Positions 26,530-34,933 of a stretch of 64,000 nucleotides of DNA are shown here, one piece after another. Numbering within the stretch: the first letter of the stretch is position 1; every line of letters starts with the position of its first letter. A program made the position numbers and the translations under genes. Source of the DNA: Anaerotruncus sp. G3(2012) (lineage in GTDB: Bacteria > Bacillota > Clostridia > Oscillospirales > Ruminococcaceae); assembly GCF_000403395.2 (NCBI RefSeq), contig NZ_KE159674.1, forward strand, positions 112,702 through 176,701, given 5' to 3'. The notes below the pieces were generated by a model that worked only from the letters and a program-made list of their open reading frames with translations, was not told the origin of the DNA and searched no databases.

Positions 26530-27222
26530 ATGATCGCAATCGCGATTGATGGGCCGGCGGGAGCCGGAAAAAGCACAGTTGCACGCAAGCTGGCGCACGA
26601 ATTGGGTTATCTTTATGTCGACACAGGGGCGCTCTACCGGGCAATCGCACTTTATATGACTGCGCACGAAGTGGACATTGATTCGGAAGCATCGGTGGAG
26701 CCAATGTTGGGCGGGGTCAAGCTGGAGCTGCGTTATCTCCAGGGGGAGCAGAGGGTATTCCTGAACGGGTACGATGTCTCGGAAGACATTCGGCGTCCGG
26801 AAATCTCTTCGGCAGCCAGCCATGTGAGCGCACTTCCGGCAGTCCGCACCTTTCTGTTTGCGCTCCAGCAAAATATGGCGGTGGAGCATGACGTGGTAAT
26901 GGATGGACGCGACATCGGGACAGTGGTGCTTCCCAAGGCACAGGTCAAGATTTTCCTGACCGCCTCCGCCGAAGAACGGGCACGCCGCCGCTGTGCCGAG
27001 CTGACTGCCAGGGGGATGGCCTCGGACTATGCACAGGTGCTCCGCGAGATTCAGGAGCGGGATGACAGCGACCGCAACCGTCCGATTGCACCGCTGCGGC
27101 AGGCGGCGGATGCGGTTCTGCTCGATACCACCGAACTGACGCTCGAACAGGTGGTCGCGCGTGCGCAGGATGAGGTGCGCGCGGCGCTTGAAAGGGAGGC
27201 GTGCGTGAAGAATGCTTTATAA
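26530..27222 (+). CDS. cmk: Cytidylate kinase
   Basis: Phosphorylates CMP and dCMP with ATP. The 230 residues show the P-loop DGPAGAGKSTVARKLA (residues 6-21), YVDTGALYRAIALY, the CMP-binding insert, MDGRDIGTVVLP and LTASAEERARRR. The start is ATG 26530, giving the usual MIAIAIDGPAG terminus with GGGGGA upstream; ATG 26524 lies too close to that site. It overlaps plsC by 11 bases, forming the cmk-plsC-ispH/rpsA operon usual in Clostridia. Confidence 0.95.
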   Translation: MIAIAIDGPAGAGKSTVARKLAHELGYLYVDTGALYRAIALYMTAHEVDIDSEASVEPMLGGVKLELRYLQGEQRVFLNGYDVSEDIRRPEISSAASHVSALPAVRTFLFALQQNMAVEHDVVMDGRDIGTVVLPKAQVKIFLTASAEERARRRCAELTARGMASDYAQVLREIQERDDSDRNRPIAPLRQAADAVLLDTTELTLEQVVARAQDEVRAALEREACVKNAL

Positions 27223-27811
27223 GATCGGCTGGGCCGTCTGTGAAATTTTAATCCGGATACTCTTCCATGTGGAGATATATGGGCGGGAAAATATTCCAAA
27301 GGCAGGCGGCTATATGCTGGTGGCCAACCATCGGACCAACTTTGACCCCCTGTTTGTTGTAGCCGGAGTCAAACGCAATCAGGTCTGTTTTATGGCCAAG
27401 GCGGAGCTGTTCAGCAACGGGTTCCAGCGTTGGCTGTTCAAACACCTAGGCGCTTTTCCGGTTGAACGCGGCAAGGGGGATTCTGGTGCGCTCGACTGGG
27501 CCCAAACGGTCGTGCGGGAGGGAAAGATACTTGGAATGTTCCCCGAGGGCACCCGTTCGAAGGACGGTAAACCGCTCCGTCCAAAGTCGGGCGCTGCGAT
27601 GATCGCGATGCAGACGGGGACCGATGTGCTGCCCTGTGCGGTTTGCTTCGGGCCAGAGCTGAAATTCCGCACAAGGGTGGTCATCCGGTATGGCAAGCTG
27701 CTCCAAAACAGTGAGCTGGGGTTCACGCCGGGGGCAAATTCTCCGCGTGAGATCAAGGATGTAAGCCGCCGGATCATGGATCAGGTTGTGCAGCTTCTGG
27801 AGGAGGGCTAA
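27212..27811 (+). CDS. plsC: 1-acyl-sn-glycerol-3-phosphate acyltransferase
   Basis: Adds the second acyl chain to lysophosphatidate at the membrane. The 199 residues have an N-terminal hydrophobic segment, the catalytic HX4D motif in VANHRTNFDP (near residue 37), and the second block FPEGTRSKDGKP. Length is normal for the short clostridial form. Its start lies within the end of cmk; the next gene begins 1 base after its stop. Confidence 0.93.
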   Translation: MLYKIGWAVCEILIRILFHVEIYGRENIPKAGGYMLVANHRTNFDPLFVVAGVKRNQVCFMAKAELFSNGFQRWLFKHLGAFPVERGKGDSGALDWAQTVVREGKILGMFPEGTRSKDGKPLRPKSGAAMIAMQTGTDVLPCAVCFGPELKFRTRVVIRYGKLLQNSELGFTPGANSPREIKDVSRRIMDQVVQLLEEG

Positions 27812-27812
27812 T

Positions 27813-29798
27813 TTGAGGATCACAGTTGCAAAAACCGCCGGCTTCTGCCCTGGGGTGGAGCGGGCGGTTGAGAAGGTCAAAAAACAGGCGGAGCTGGGGG
27901 AGCCGACCTATACGCTGGGGGAACTCATTAACAACCGGCAGATGGTCGACTATTTTGCCGGACTGGGGATTCCGCCGATCCAGTCCCCTGCGGAAAACCG
28001 GGACGGGAGGTGTGTGGTGATCCGCTCCCATGGGGTGCCGCGGCGGGTCTATGAGGAGCTGGAGGCATGCGGGTGCAAGGTGGTCGACGCCACCTGCCCG
28101 TTTGTGAAAAAAATCCATCACATTGTGGAAGAGCATTCCCGGGATCGTGTAGTCCTGATCGCGGGGGACAGCAGCCATCCCGAGGTGCAGGGGATTATTG
28201 GGTTTTGCGATGGCCCTTATATTGCCTTTTCGGACGAAAAAGATCTGGAAACTAAGCTCCCAGAGATTGAAAAAGGTCGCCAAAATGCCTACATATTGGT
28301 TGCTCAGACCACCTTTTCCACCGTATCGTGGGAAAAATCTGTAGAAAAACTAAAAAAGGTGTGTACAAAGCTCGAAATATTTGATACAATATGTATTGCT
28401 ACTGAAAAACGTCAAGCAGAGGCAAAGGAACTTGCTGCCGTCAGTGATGCGATGGTGGTTGTAGGGGGCAGGCACAGCTCGAACACCCGCAAACTCGCGC
28501 AGATCTGTGAATCGTATTGCGATACGTTTCTGGTCGAGGACGCCGGCGAGTTGCGAGGGAAGAATCTGGGCGGTTACTCCCGTGTTGGCGTTACAGCCGG
28601 GGCTTCTACACCGGCTGGTATAATTAAGGAGGTACATAAAACAATGAGTGAGATTCTAAAAGACCAGGATGAACTTTCTTTTGAGGAGATGCTGGAGCAG
28701 TCCTTCAAAACGATATATAACAGGGAGAAGGTAACCGCCGTTGTTACGGGTCTCGCGCCCAACGAGATCTCGGTGGACATCGGTACCAAGCACGCAGGAT
28801 ACGTGCCGCTTGCGGAGCTGACCGACGACCCGAACGCCAAAGTTGAAGACCTGGTTAAGGTTGGGGACGAGCTGGAACTTCTGGTTGTCCGTGTCAACGA
28901 TGTGGAAGGAACTGTGATGCTCTCCAAAAAGCGGCTCGATGCGATTGCTGGCTTTGAGAAGGTTATGAATGCGGTCGATACCAGCGAGATTCTGGAAGGC
29001 ACTGTCGTGGAAGTCATCAAGGGCGGCGTCCTCGCGCTGACCAATGGGGTAAAGGTCTTTATTCCGGCTTCGCAGGCCACCATGTCCAGAAACGACAGCC
29101 TTGAGGATCTGCTGAAAAAGAAGGTCGAGTTCAAAATCCTCGAAGTCAACCGCCAGCGCAAACGTGCGGTCGGTTCGATTCGTGCGGTTCTGCGCGAGCA
29201 GCGTAAGGAGCTGGAGGAGAAGTTCTGGCAGTCGGTCGAAGTCGGACAGAAATTCACCGGTATGGTTAAATCGCTTACCAGCTATGGTGCATTTGTCAAC
29301 CTGGGCGGCGTGGACGGTATGGTCCATATCTCCGAACTGAGCTGGAACCGGATCAAACATCCGTCTGAGGTAGTCAATGTCGGTGATACGGTTGATGTTT
29401 ATATCAAGGACATCGACTCTGAAAACAAGAAGATTTCGCTCGGTTATAAGAAGAGCGAGGACAACCCGTGGGAGATCATGAAGAAGGATTACGATGTCGG
29501 TACGGTCTGCAACGTCAAGGTCGTTTCGATGACTCCGTTTGGCGCATTCGCGCAGATCATCCCGGGTGTTGATGGCCTGATCCATATCAGCCAGATTTCC
29601 AACGAGCGGATCAACAAGCCTTCCGATGTGCTTGAGATCGGTCAGGAAGTCCAGGTCAAGATCACCGAGCTGGACACCGAGAAGAAACGCGTCAGCCTTT
29701 CGATTCGTGCACTGCTGGAAGCCTCGGATGAGGAGTCCGCTCCCGCTGAACAGGCAGATTCGGATGTGGTCTATGAGGCAGGCCCTTCTGAAGAATAA
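27813..29798 (+). CDS. ispH: IspH-ribosomal protein S1 fusion
   Basis: A 661-residue fusion. Residues 1-277 are 4-hydroxy-3-methylbut-2-enyl diphosphate reductase, the last step of the MEP isoprenoid pathway. Its iron-sulfur ligands Cys12 (GFCPGV), Cys95 (DATCPF) and Cys194 ([11 protein letters not shown]), and His73 and His122, are all present. Residues about 300-632 hold four S1 RNA-binding repeats, the last two the best conserved ([20 protein letters not shown] and [18 protein letters not shown]). The start is TTG 27813 with GGAGGAGGG upstream. Such fusions are known in Clostridia. An in-frame ATG at 28644 with AAGGAGG before it could give a separate S1. Confidence 0.95.
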   Translation: MRITVAKTAGFCPGVERAVEKVKKQAELGEPTYTLGELINNRQMVDYFAGLGIPPIQSPAENRDGRCVVIRSHGVPRRVYEELEACGCKVVDATCPFVKKIHHIVEEHSRDRVVLIAGDSSHPEVQGIIGFCDGPYIAFSDEKDLETKLPEIEKGRQNAYILVAQTTFSTVSWEKSVEKLKKVCTKLEIFDTICIATEKRQAEAKELAAVSDAMVVVGGRHSSNTRKLAQICESYCDTFLVEDAGELRGKNLGGYSRVGVTAGASTPAGIIKEVHKTMSEILKDQDELSFEEMLEQSFKTIYNREKVTAVVTGLAPNEISVDIGTKHAGYVPLAELTDDPNAKVEDLVKVGDELELLVVRVNDVEGTVMLSKKRLDAIAGFEKVMNAVDTSEILEGTVVEVIKGGVLALTNGVKVFIPASQATMSRNDSLEDLLKKKVEFKILEVNRQRKRAVGSIRAVLREQRKELEEKFWQSVEVGQKFTGMVKSLTSYGAFVNLGGVDGMVHISELSWNRIKHPSEVVNVGDTVDVYIKDIDSENKKISLGYKKSEDNPWEIMKKDYDVGTVCNVKVVSMTPFGAFAQIIPGVDGLIHISQISNERINKPSDVLEIGQEVQVKITELDTEKKRVSLSIRALLEASDEESAPAEQADSDVVYEAGPSEE

Positions 29799-29819
29799 AA
29801 AATACTTTTGTTGCTAATA

Positions 29820-29861
29820 AAACGCGCTGCAAGATGTTTTGATACATCTTGCAGCGCGTTT
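29820..29861. terminator. 18-bp perfect hairpin between ispH-rpsA and murC
   Basis: AAACGCGCTGCAAGATGT (29820-29837) pairs perfectly with ACATCTTGCAGCGCGTTT (29844-29861). It separates convergent genes and probably works for both. Confidence 0.85.
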
Positions 29862-29892
29862 GAAGTAAATACGGTTTTGTATGGATTTGACA

Positions 29893-31260
29893 TTATTGGC
29901 ATAGCATGATTTTTGCACATTTATAGACATCCCCGCATCCGAGGGTGATCACCAGGTCCCCCTCCTGTGCATGTTCCATGACATACGCCGCGATCTCCGG
30001 GAAGGCGGGGAACCAGACCGAGCCGGGGATTTTTTCAGCAAGCTGACCGGTATGGACGCCATAGGTATTTTTCTCCCGCGCCCCCATAATCTCGCTCATC
30101 ACAACCTGGTCAGCAATTGAAAGTGCAGCCGCGAAATCGTCCATCAGAAGCTGGGTGCGGGAGTAGGTGAACGGCTGGAACACTGCCCAGATCCTACGGA
30201 AATCCAGCTCTTTGGCTGCCTTGAGCGTGGCTGCGATTTCAGCGGGATGGTGCGCATAGTCATCCGCAATGGTGACCCCACGCACTTTGCCGAGCACCTC
30301 GAACCGCCGGCCTGCGCCGTGGAAATGCCCGAGGAATTCCGCCAGTGCAGTCACTGGGACGCCCGCATGGATCGCCGCAGCACAGGCAGCAACCGCATTA
30401 AGGATGTTGTGTCTGCCGGGGATATTGAGGGTCAGGCGGGTGAGGGTGCGCCCATGACAGCGAAGGTCGAACGAGCTGACCACCCCTCCTTCATGCCGCA
30501 GGTTGGCAGGCGCGTAGTCGCAGGCTTCTTCCCATCCAAAGGTGATGACCTCTTTGCCGGGAATCCCCTCAATGGCCTGCATCGTGTTTGGGTCGCTGCC
30601 GTTGACAATCAGCGTCCGGGAGGTCATCTCTGCAAACCGGTGGAACGAATGGATGATGTTTTCCAGAGAGCCGAAATACTCCAGATGGTCGGCATCCACA
30701 TTTAGGATCACCGCCACATCGGGGGAGAGCTGGAGAAAATGGTCGGCAAACTCGCACGCCTCGCAGACCATCAGATCGCTTTTTCCGGAACGTCCGTTTC
30801 CGCCAATCAGCGGGAGTTTTCCGCCGATCACCGCAGTGGGGTCCAGTCCGGACTCAAGGAGCATCTGGGTGAGCATCGCAGTAACAGTGGTTTTCCCGTG
30901 GGTGCCGCAGACACAGATGCAGTTCGCATACTGCGCGGTCAGATAGCCGAGCACCTCCGCCCGCTCCACAGTCGGGATGCCGCTTTGGCGGGCAGCAAGC
31001 AGCTCGGGATTATCGTCCATAATGGCTGCGGTGTAGACAATTAAGTCAGCGCCGGCGATGTTTTCGGCGCGTTGTCCCAGCGGAAGAACGTGGACTCCCA
31101 TGGCCCGCTCGAGCGCGAGGGTGTCGCTCTCGTTATTGTCCGAACCGGAAATCTGAAAGCCCTGTGCCAGGAGGATTTCCACGATCGGGAACATGCCCGA
31201 TCCCCCAACGCCGATAAAGTGGATGTGTTTTGCATCTTTCAGTAAGGCTCCATCAAACAT
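29893..31260 (-). CDS. murC: UDP-N-acetylmuramate--L-alanine ligase
   Basis: Adds L-alanine to UDP-MurNAc, the first amino acid of the peptidoglycan stem, using ATP. The 455 residues contain the N-terminal HFIGVGGSGM loop, the ATP site CGTHGKTTVTAML (near residue 112), the middle block LNVDADHLEYFGS, and DDYAHHPAEI near residue 310. Length and motif order are those of MurC rather than MurD-F. GGAG precedes the ATG. Single gene with its own promoter. Confidence 0.96.
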   Translation of the reverse strand: MFDGALLKDAKHIHFIGVGGSGMFPIVEILLAQGFQISGSDNNESDTLALERAMGVHVLPLGQRAENIAGADLIVYTAAIMDDNPELLAARQSGIPTVERAEVLGYLTAQYANCICVCGTHGKTTVTAMLTQMLLESGLDPTAVIGGKLPLIGGNGRSGKSDLMVCEACEFADHFLQLSPDVAVILNVDADHLEYFGSLENIIHSFHRFAEMTSRTLIVNGSDPNTMQAIEGIPGKEVITFGWEEACDYAPANLRHEGGVVSSFDLRCHGRTLTRLTLNIPGRHNILNAVAACAAAIHAGVPVTALAEFLGHFHGAGRRFEVLGKVRGVTIADDYAHHPAEIAATLKAAKELDFRRIWAVFQPFTYSRTQLLMDDFAAALSIADQVVMSEIMGAREKNTYGVHTGQLAEKIPGSVWFPAFPEIAAYVMEHAQEGDLVITLGCGDVYKCAKIMLCQ

Positions 31261-31310
31261 ACGGATTCAACTCCAAAATTTCTCTATAATCTCTTGATCT
31301 ACTGGTATGT

Positions 31311-31339
31311 AGTATAAGACGATTTTGTGAAAAAAGCAA
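31311..31339 (-). promoter_or_regulatory. Promoter of murC
   Basis: On the minus strand TTGCTT (31339-31334), 17 bases, TATACT (31316-31311), 51 bases before the start codon. Confidence 0.75.
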
Positions 31340-31440
31340 GCCTGCACCGGCGGATATGTATAAGATTTGCAGAAATGCCGAATACTATACCATAACGAAT
31401 CCACAAAAAGTAAGACCATTTCATCATGAGGAGGAACAAC

Positions 31441-31734
31441 ATGAATATCACCGATATTAAAATCCGCCGTACCTATCAGGATACCCGACTGAGGGCACTT
31501 GTTTCGCTGACGATTGATGGTGAACTGGCAGTTCACGACATCAAAGTGATCGAAGGCCCGGAGCGGCTTTTTGTTGCGATGCCCAGCCGCAGGGATGATA
31601 ACGGTGTTTTCCGGGACATCACCCATCCGATCACAACTGCGGCGCGCCGCTTGATCGAAGACAGCATTCTTGAAGCCTATCATGAGCATATCTCCCACCA
31701 GCAGGAGCAGCCTGAATCCTCGCCGGATGCCTAG
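31441..31734 (+). CDS. spoVG: Septation/sporulation regulator SpoVG
   Basis: A 97-residue protein starting MNITDIKIRRTY, with SLTIDGELAVHDIKVIEG and FVAMPSRRDDNGVFRDITHP, the core of SpoVG. It binds RNA and DNA and affects asymmetric septation, sporulation and surface gene expression. Start at ATG 31441 behind GAGGAGG; the ATG at 31426 lacks a site. The last 15 residues are a divergent acidic tail. It is divergent from murC. Confidence 0.96.
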   Translation: MNITDIKIRRTYQDTRLRALVSLTIDGELAVHDIKVIEGPERLFVAMPSRRDDNGVFRDITHPITTAARRLIEDSILEAYHEHISHQQEQPESSPDA

Positions 31735-31886
31735 AGGGCTGTTTGAAAATCGGAGCCAGGAGGGGCGGCGCCATCGTGTGCACAGGAACTGCCCTGACAG
31801 GTGGGCTGTTCTCCAAGCTGGTTTTCTGATCTTTGGCGTGATGCTTTCTGCGGGAGCAAAAATTTCAGGGGAATTTTAACGTTTTT

Positions 31887-32017
31887 TTTACAACCATTTT
31901 TTTACGATCTGGTATAATATATCATACCAGAGTTGTGGTCAGAACGATGTGCAGGCAGAGCCTGCCCCCCGCCCTGGTGGTCCATTCAGCCGCATCGTTT
32001 TGCGATTGTGGCTGAAT
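31887..32017 (+). promoter_or_regulatory. Palindromic extended -10 promoter and structured leader of the carboxypeptidase gene
   Basis: TATAAT (31913-31918) lies in an extended -10 (TGG before it) and inside the palindrome CTGGTAT-N8-ATACCAG (31909-31930). TTTACA (31887-31892) is a poorly spaced -35. The block at 31932-31951 matches 17 of 20 bases of the ispE leader (48712-48731). A hairpin ATTCAGCC...GGCTGAAT (31984-32017) follows. The rest of 31735-32080 shows nothing more. Confidence 0.7.
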
Positions 32018-32080
32018 CGTTAAAAAATGGTTGTTATCATGTTAGAGCGCACCGAGGTTATAGCGAGGGAGGAGGCTTAT

Positions 32081-33577
32081 GTGGAGAAAGCAGCAGTTTC
32101 TTTTTTGACAGCACTCATACTGCTTGTTTCCCTTTCTATGCAGCCGGTTTTGGCCAGTACGATTCAGGTGTTTGGGGAGGAGGAACCCGGCTCCGGAATT
32201 GATCGGACAGCTTCCCAGGGGAACGATCATTCCTCTAATTCTGCGCAGAAGGCCGGTGCACCGGCATCCAGAGGGCAGCGTCTTCAGCCGCCGGAACTCT
32301 ATGCAGAAGCGGCGATCCTGATGGACATGGACACCGGACAGGTGATCTATGGGAAAAATCCCCATCAGAGGATGTACCCTGCCAGTTTGACCAAGGTGAT
32401 TACCTGTCTGCTGGCGATCGAGGAGGGCAATTTTTCAGATAAGGTGACCATCACAGCGGAGATGATTGACACGGTCCCTCGCAGCTCCACCCACATTGCG
32501 CTGACTTATGGGGAGGAGCTTACGTTGGGACAGCTTGTCAACGCGATGATGGTGGAATCGGCCAACGATGCGGCCAATGCGGTGGCGGTGCATCTGGGTG
32601 GATCGCTGCCCGGCTTTGTAGAGATGATGAACCGCAAGGCGGATGAACTCGGCGCGGACGGTACGCATTTCTCCAATCCAAACGGACTGCCGGAGGACGA
32701 CCACTATACAACCGCATACGACCTCGCGCTCTTTACCCGGGAGGCACTGGCCCATGAGGAGTTCCGGACACTAGCAGGAACGCAGCATTACGAGATTCCG
32801 CCGACCAACCTACAGCCGCAGACCCGGCGGATGAACAACAGGCAGTATATGTTTTGTCTGAACGATACCTATCCGGGTGCATTTGCCGGGAAAACAGGCT
32901 GGACTGAGGAAGCGGGAAACACCCTGATTACGATTGCCGAGCGGGATAACGTAACGCTGACCAGTGTGGTGCTCAAGTCTAACGGTGTGGCGGACGCCGA
33001 ATTTATCGACTCAACCAACCTGCTCGACTACGGATATGACAATTTCCATCGGGTATTCATCCCCAAAGATGGGGTGGAGGACCGGAAAGTTGATGGCGGT
33101 ACGCTGGTCGCACAGGAGATGCCGGTTCTGCTCCCCGACCTGCTTTCTGTCGATCAGCTCAATTTGCAGGTGAATACCGAATCTCCCGGACAGGAAGCGG
33201 TTACCGTTCTGGCACCCAAATCGGTGTCCGCATTTATGGAACCGCAGGTGGGCTATTTTCCGTTCCTTCTGGTACCGGATGATCTCCCGGTATCGGCCGA
33301 AGGTTCAGACCCGGAATCGCAGAGGGCGGCAGTATGGAGCCATATCAAGTGGGAGCGTCTTGTGCGGAGCCCCGTCGCATGGATTGCTGGTGGGGTACTG
33401 TTCTTCCTGCTGGCAGTGGCCCTGCTGGTACGCGGCATCTCGCGGATGCGTTACCGCAGGCGTCAGCGCAGAATGCGGGATCAGCGGATACGCGGCCCCA
33501 TACAGGAACCTCCCACCGGGACAGTCCGGGTCTACCGGCCAAAGGAGCGGATGGGCGGTCCTAAAAAAAGAAGATAA
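32081..33577 (+). CDS. D-alanyl-D-alanine carboxypeptidase (DacF/PBP5 type)
   Basis: A 498-residue penicillin-binding protein that trims the terminal D-Ala of peptidoglycan stems outside the cell. Signal peptide in the first 25 residues (VSFLTALILLVSLSMQPVLA), then the S11 peptidase motifs SLTK, SAN and KTG, then a C-terminal membrane segment (about 440-460) and a very basic cytoplasmic tail. The start is GTG 32081, placed 5 bases after GGAGGAGG; the upstream ATG at 32027 would put this site inside the gene. DacF-type enzymes can be sporulation-related, and the gene lies beside spoVG and dpaA. Confidence 0.9.
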   Translation: MEKAAVSFLTALILLVSLSMQPVLASTIQVFGEEEPGSGIDRTASQGNDHSSNSAQKAGAPASRGQRLQPPELYAEAAILMDMDTGQVIYGKNPHQRMYPASLTKVITCLLAIEEGNFSDKVTITAEMIDTVPRSSTHIALTYGEELTLGQLVNAMMVESANDAANAVAVHLGGSLPGFVEMMNRKADELGADGTHFSNPNGLPEDDHYTTAYDLALFTREALAHEEFRTLAGTQHYEIPPTNLQPQTRRMNNRQYMFCLNDTYPGAFAGKTGWTEEAGNTLITIAERDNVTLTSVVLKSNGVADAEFIDSTNLLDYGYDNFHRVFIPKDGVEDRKVDGGTLVAQEMPVLLPDLLSVDQLNLQVNTESPGQEAVTVLAPKSVSAFMEPQVGYFPFLLVPDDLPVSAEGSDPESQRAAVWSHIKWERLVRSPVAWIAGGVLFFLLAVALLVRGISRMRYRRRQRRMRDQRIRGPIQEPPTGTVRVYRPKERMGGPKKRR

Positions 33578-33628
33578 ACGCGGCTGAGGGCGGTTGATCG
33601 GATGTCCGATCAATCACCCCAAACGCAC

Positions 33629-33678
33629 AACCCTCATAGGATGGAGCATACTGATTTTGTATCAATCCTATGGGGGTT
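33629..33678 (+). promoter_or_regulatory. Hairpin covering the dpaA ribosome-binding site
   Basis: AACCCTCATAGGAT (33629-33642) pairs with ATCCTATGGGGGTT (33665-33678), one T-G; an inner ATAC/GTAT pair is also possible. The 3' arm contains the GGGGG used by dpaA. It may end the carboxypeptidase transcript, hide the dpaA ribosome site, or both. A shorter inverted repeat, TTGATCGGA/TCCGATCAA, lies at 33594-33613. Confidence 0.6.
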
Positions 33679-33683
33679 ATTTT

Positions 33684-34439
33684 ATGATACCATATAAAAC
33701 CTATGCCGTTGTAGGCGGGGACCTGCGTCAGGCTCACATTGCGAATCTGCTCGCTGCCCAGGGCAAGACGGTCTGCGCGCTGCTGCTCGAACAGAATACG
33801 ACGGTCGATCCTGCCCTGTTTCGGACCGGGCCTGTGGAAGCCATCCTCCACGACTGTGATGTGGTGATCTTTCCGCTGCCGCTTTCGACCGATGAAAAAA
33901 CGGTTCATGCACCATTCTCCAATCAGAAGCTCTTGCTGGAAGACTGTTTTTCTGCCCTCAGGCCAGATGCACAGGTATTTGCGGGAAAGATCAGCAGTGC
34001 GGCGTCAGAGCTGGCGGACCGACACGGAATAACACTCTGCGATTACCTAGAACGGGAAGAACTGGCGGTCAAAAATGCGGTCATTACCGCGGAGGGTGCG
34101 CTTGCGATCGCGCTGGAAGAGCTGCCGGTTTCGATATCGGGGCTGAACTGCCTGATTACAGGGCATGGGCGGATTGCGCGGGCGCTGATCCGGATTCTTC
34201 GGGGGATGGGCGCACAGGTAACGGCTGCGGCGCGAAAGCAGGGGGACATTGCGGAAATCGAGGCGGAAGGGTGTCGGGCGGTACATATCAACGCGCTTCC
34301 CCGTGAGATCGGAAAGTCTGGACTGATTTTGAACACTGTCCCGGCGCATATTCTCGGGCGGGAGGCGCTTGCCAATATGAAGCCGGATGCCCTGTTGATC
34401 GACCTTGCTTCAAAGCCGGGCGGGGCTGGCTTCGGATAG
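33684..34439 (+). CDS. dpaA: Dipicolinate synthase subunit A, 5' segment of split gene
   Basis: DpaA and DpaB make dipicolinic acid from dihydrodipicolinate in the mother cell; it is the main solute of the spore core. This frame gives MIPYKTYAVVGGDLRQAHIA, the SpoVFA-type N-terminus, and runs through the Rossmann block LITGHGRIARALIRILRGMG to LIDLASKPGG. There the conserved sequence stops: after GGGG at 34422-34425 the frame reads four foreign codons and ends at 34439 (251 residues). The missing C-terminus (VDLEAAAELQRKTIWALSLP...) lies 13.4 kb away at 47867-48007. Joining at GGGG gives 293 residues, the normal family length. Confidence 0.93.
   Translation: MIPYKTYAVVGGDLRQAHIANLLAAQGKTVCALLLEQNTTVDPALFRTGPVEAILHDCDVVIFPLPLSTDEKTVHAPFSNQKLLLEDCFSALRPDAQVFAGKISSAASELADRHGITLCDYLEREELAVKNAVITAEGALAIALEELPVSISGLNCLITGHGRIARALIRILRGMGAQVTAAARKQGDIAEIEAEGCRAVHINALPREIGKSGLILNTVPAHILGREALANMKPDALLIDLASKPGGAGFG
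34413..34429. other. Left attachment site of the dpaA intervening element
   Basis: AAGCC-GGGC-GGGG-CTGG. The right site at 47855-47871 reads AAGCC-ACGG-GGGG-TGGA. The shared GGGG (34422-34425 and 47864-47867) is where joining restores the dpaA frame. Confidence 0.8.
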
Positions 34440-34465
34440 GGGCGGATTCCGTCGGATTTTATGGG

Positions 34466-34494
34466 TTGATCAGGAAGGAATTTTCTGCTATCAT
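34466..34494 (+). promoter_or_regulatory. Promoter of methyltransferase operon in the element
   Basis: TTGATC (34466-34471), 17 bases, TATCAT (34489-34494). An inverted repeat TTGTAGC/GCTACAA lies just downstream. Confidence 0.6.
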
Positions 34495-34626
34495 GAAGCT
34501 TGTAGCGAGGAGATGCAGCCGGCTACAACCAGCAGACCTGCATGGTTATGAATCAGGTAAAGCGTGCTTGTATGCTTTTGTCCGCCGTTCAAAAACAACT
34601 GTTTGATGTATACAGGAGGTGGTTCA

Positions 34627-34779
34627 ATGGATCAGGCATATCTGGATTTGAAAGCATGGTTGGAGCAGACCAGGGACGAGCCTCTGGAAGGGATGGACAC
34701 ATTTTTTGACCTGCGTATCGACGAATACGAGGCGCATATGTTGCCGTGGCAGACGAATAAGATTCTTGTCATATCCTGA
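34627..34779 (+). pseudogene. N-terminal fragment of SAM-dependent methyltransferase, split by nested element
   Basis: AGGAGGTGG precedes the ATG. The first 42 codons (MDQAYLDLKAWLEQTRDEPL to EAHMLPWQ) are the N-terminal part of a class I methyltransferase. From 34753 the frame reads into the nested element and stops at 34779. The remainder of the enzyme is at 44035-44607, in phase: joining after TGGCAG gives 232 residues. Confidence 0.88.
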
Positions 34780-34888
34780 AACCTCTTGAAAGTATTGATA
34801 TTCCGGGCCTTGCAGGTGTTTTGCGACATTTTCTCCTGCTCATTCTCTTGGCATATCCCGGCATAAAATAGCACAGCTTTGACCCCGA

Positions 34889-34911
34889 AAGTAGTAGAAA
34901 AGGTAGTAAAT
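34889..34911 (+). repeat. Left-end integrase arm-type repeats
   Basis: AAGTAGTAGAA (34889-34899) and AGGTAGTAAAT (34901-34911), in tandem. They resemble the DR2 sites bound by the N-terminal domain of Tn916 integrase and match the pair at the right end (43941-43962). Confidence 0.75.
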
Positions 34912-34933
34912 CAAGGGTGCTTATCCCGTTTTA

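Noticed and set aside
31933-32202. 89-codon frame in the carboxypeptidase leader
   Set aside because: It overlaps the signal peptide of the real gene in another phase and has a composition typical of non-coding reading.
34640-34780. Reading 34627-34779 as a complete 50-residue gene
   Set aside because: Its last nine codons lie beyond the insertion point, and the first 42 match the missing N-terminus of the methyltransferase at 44029.
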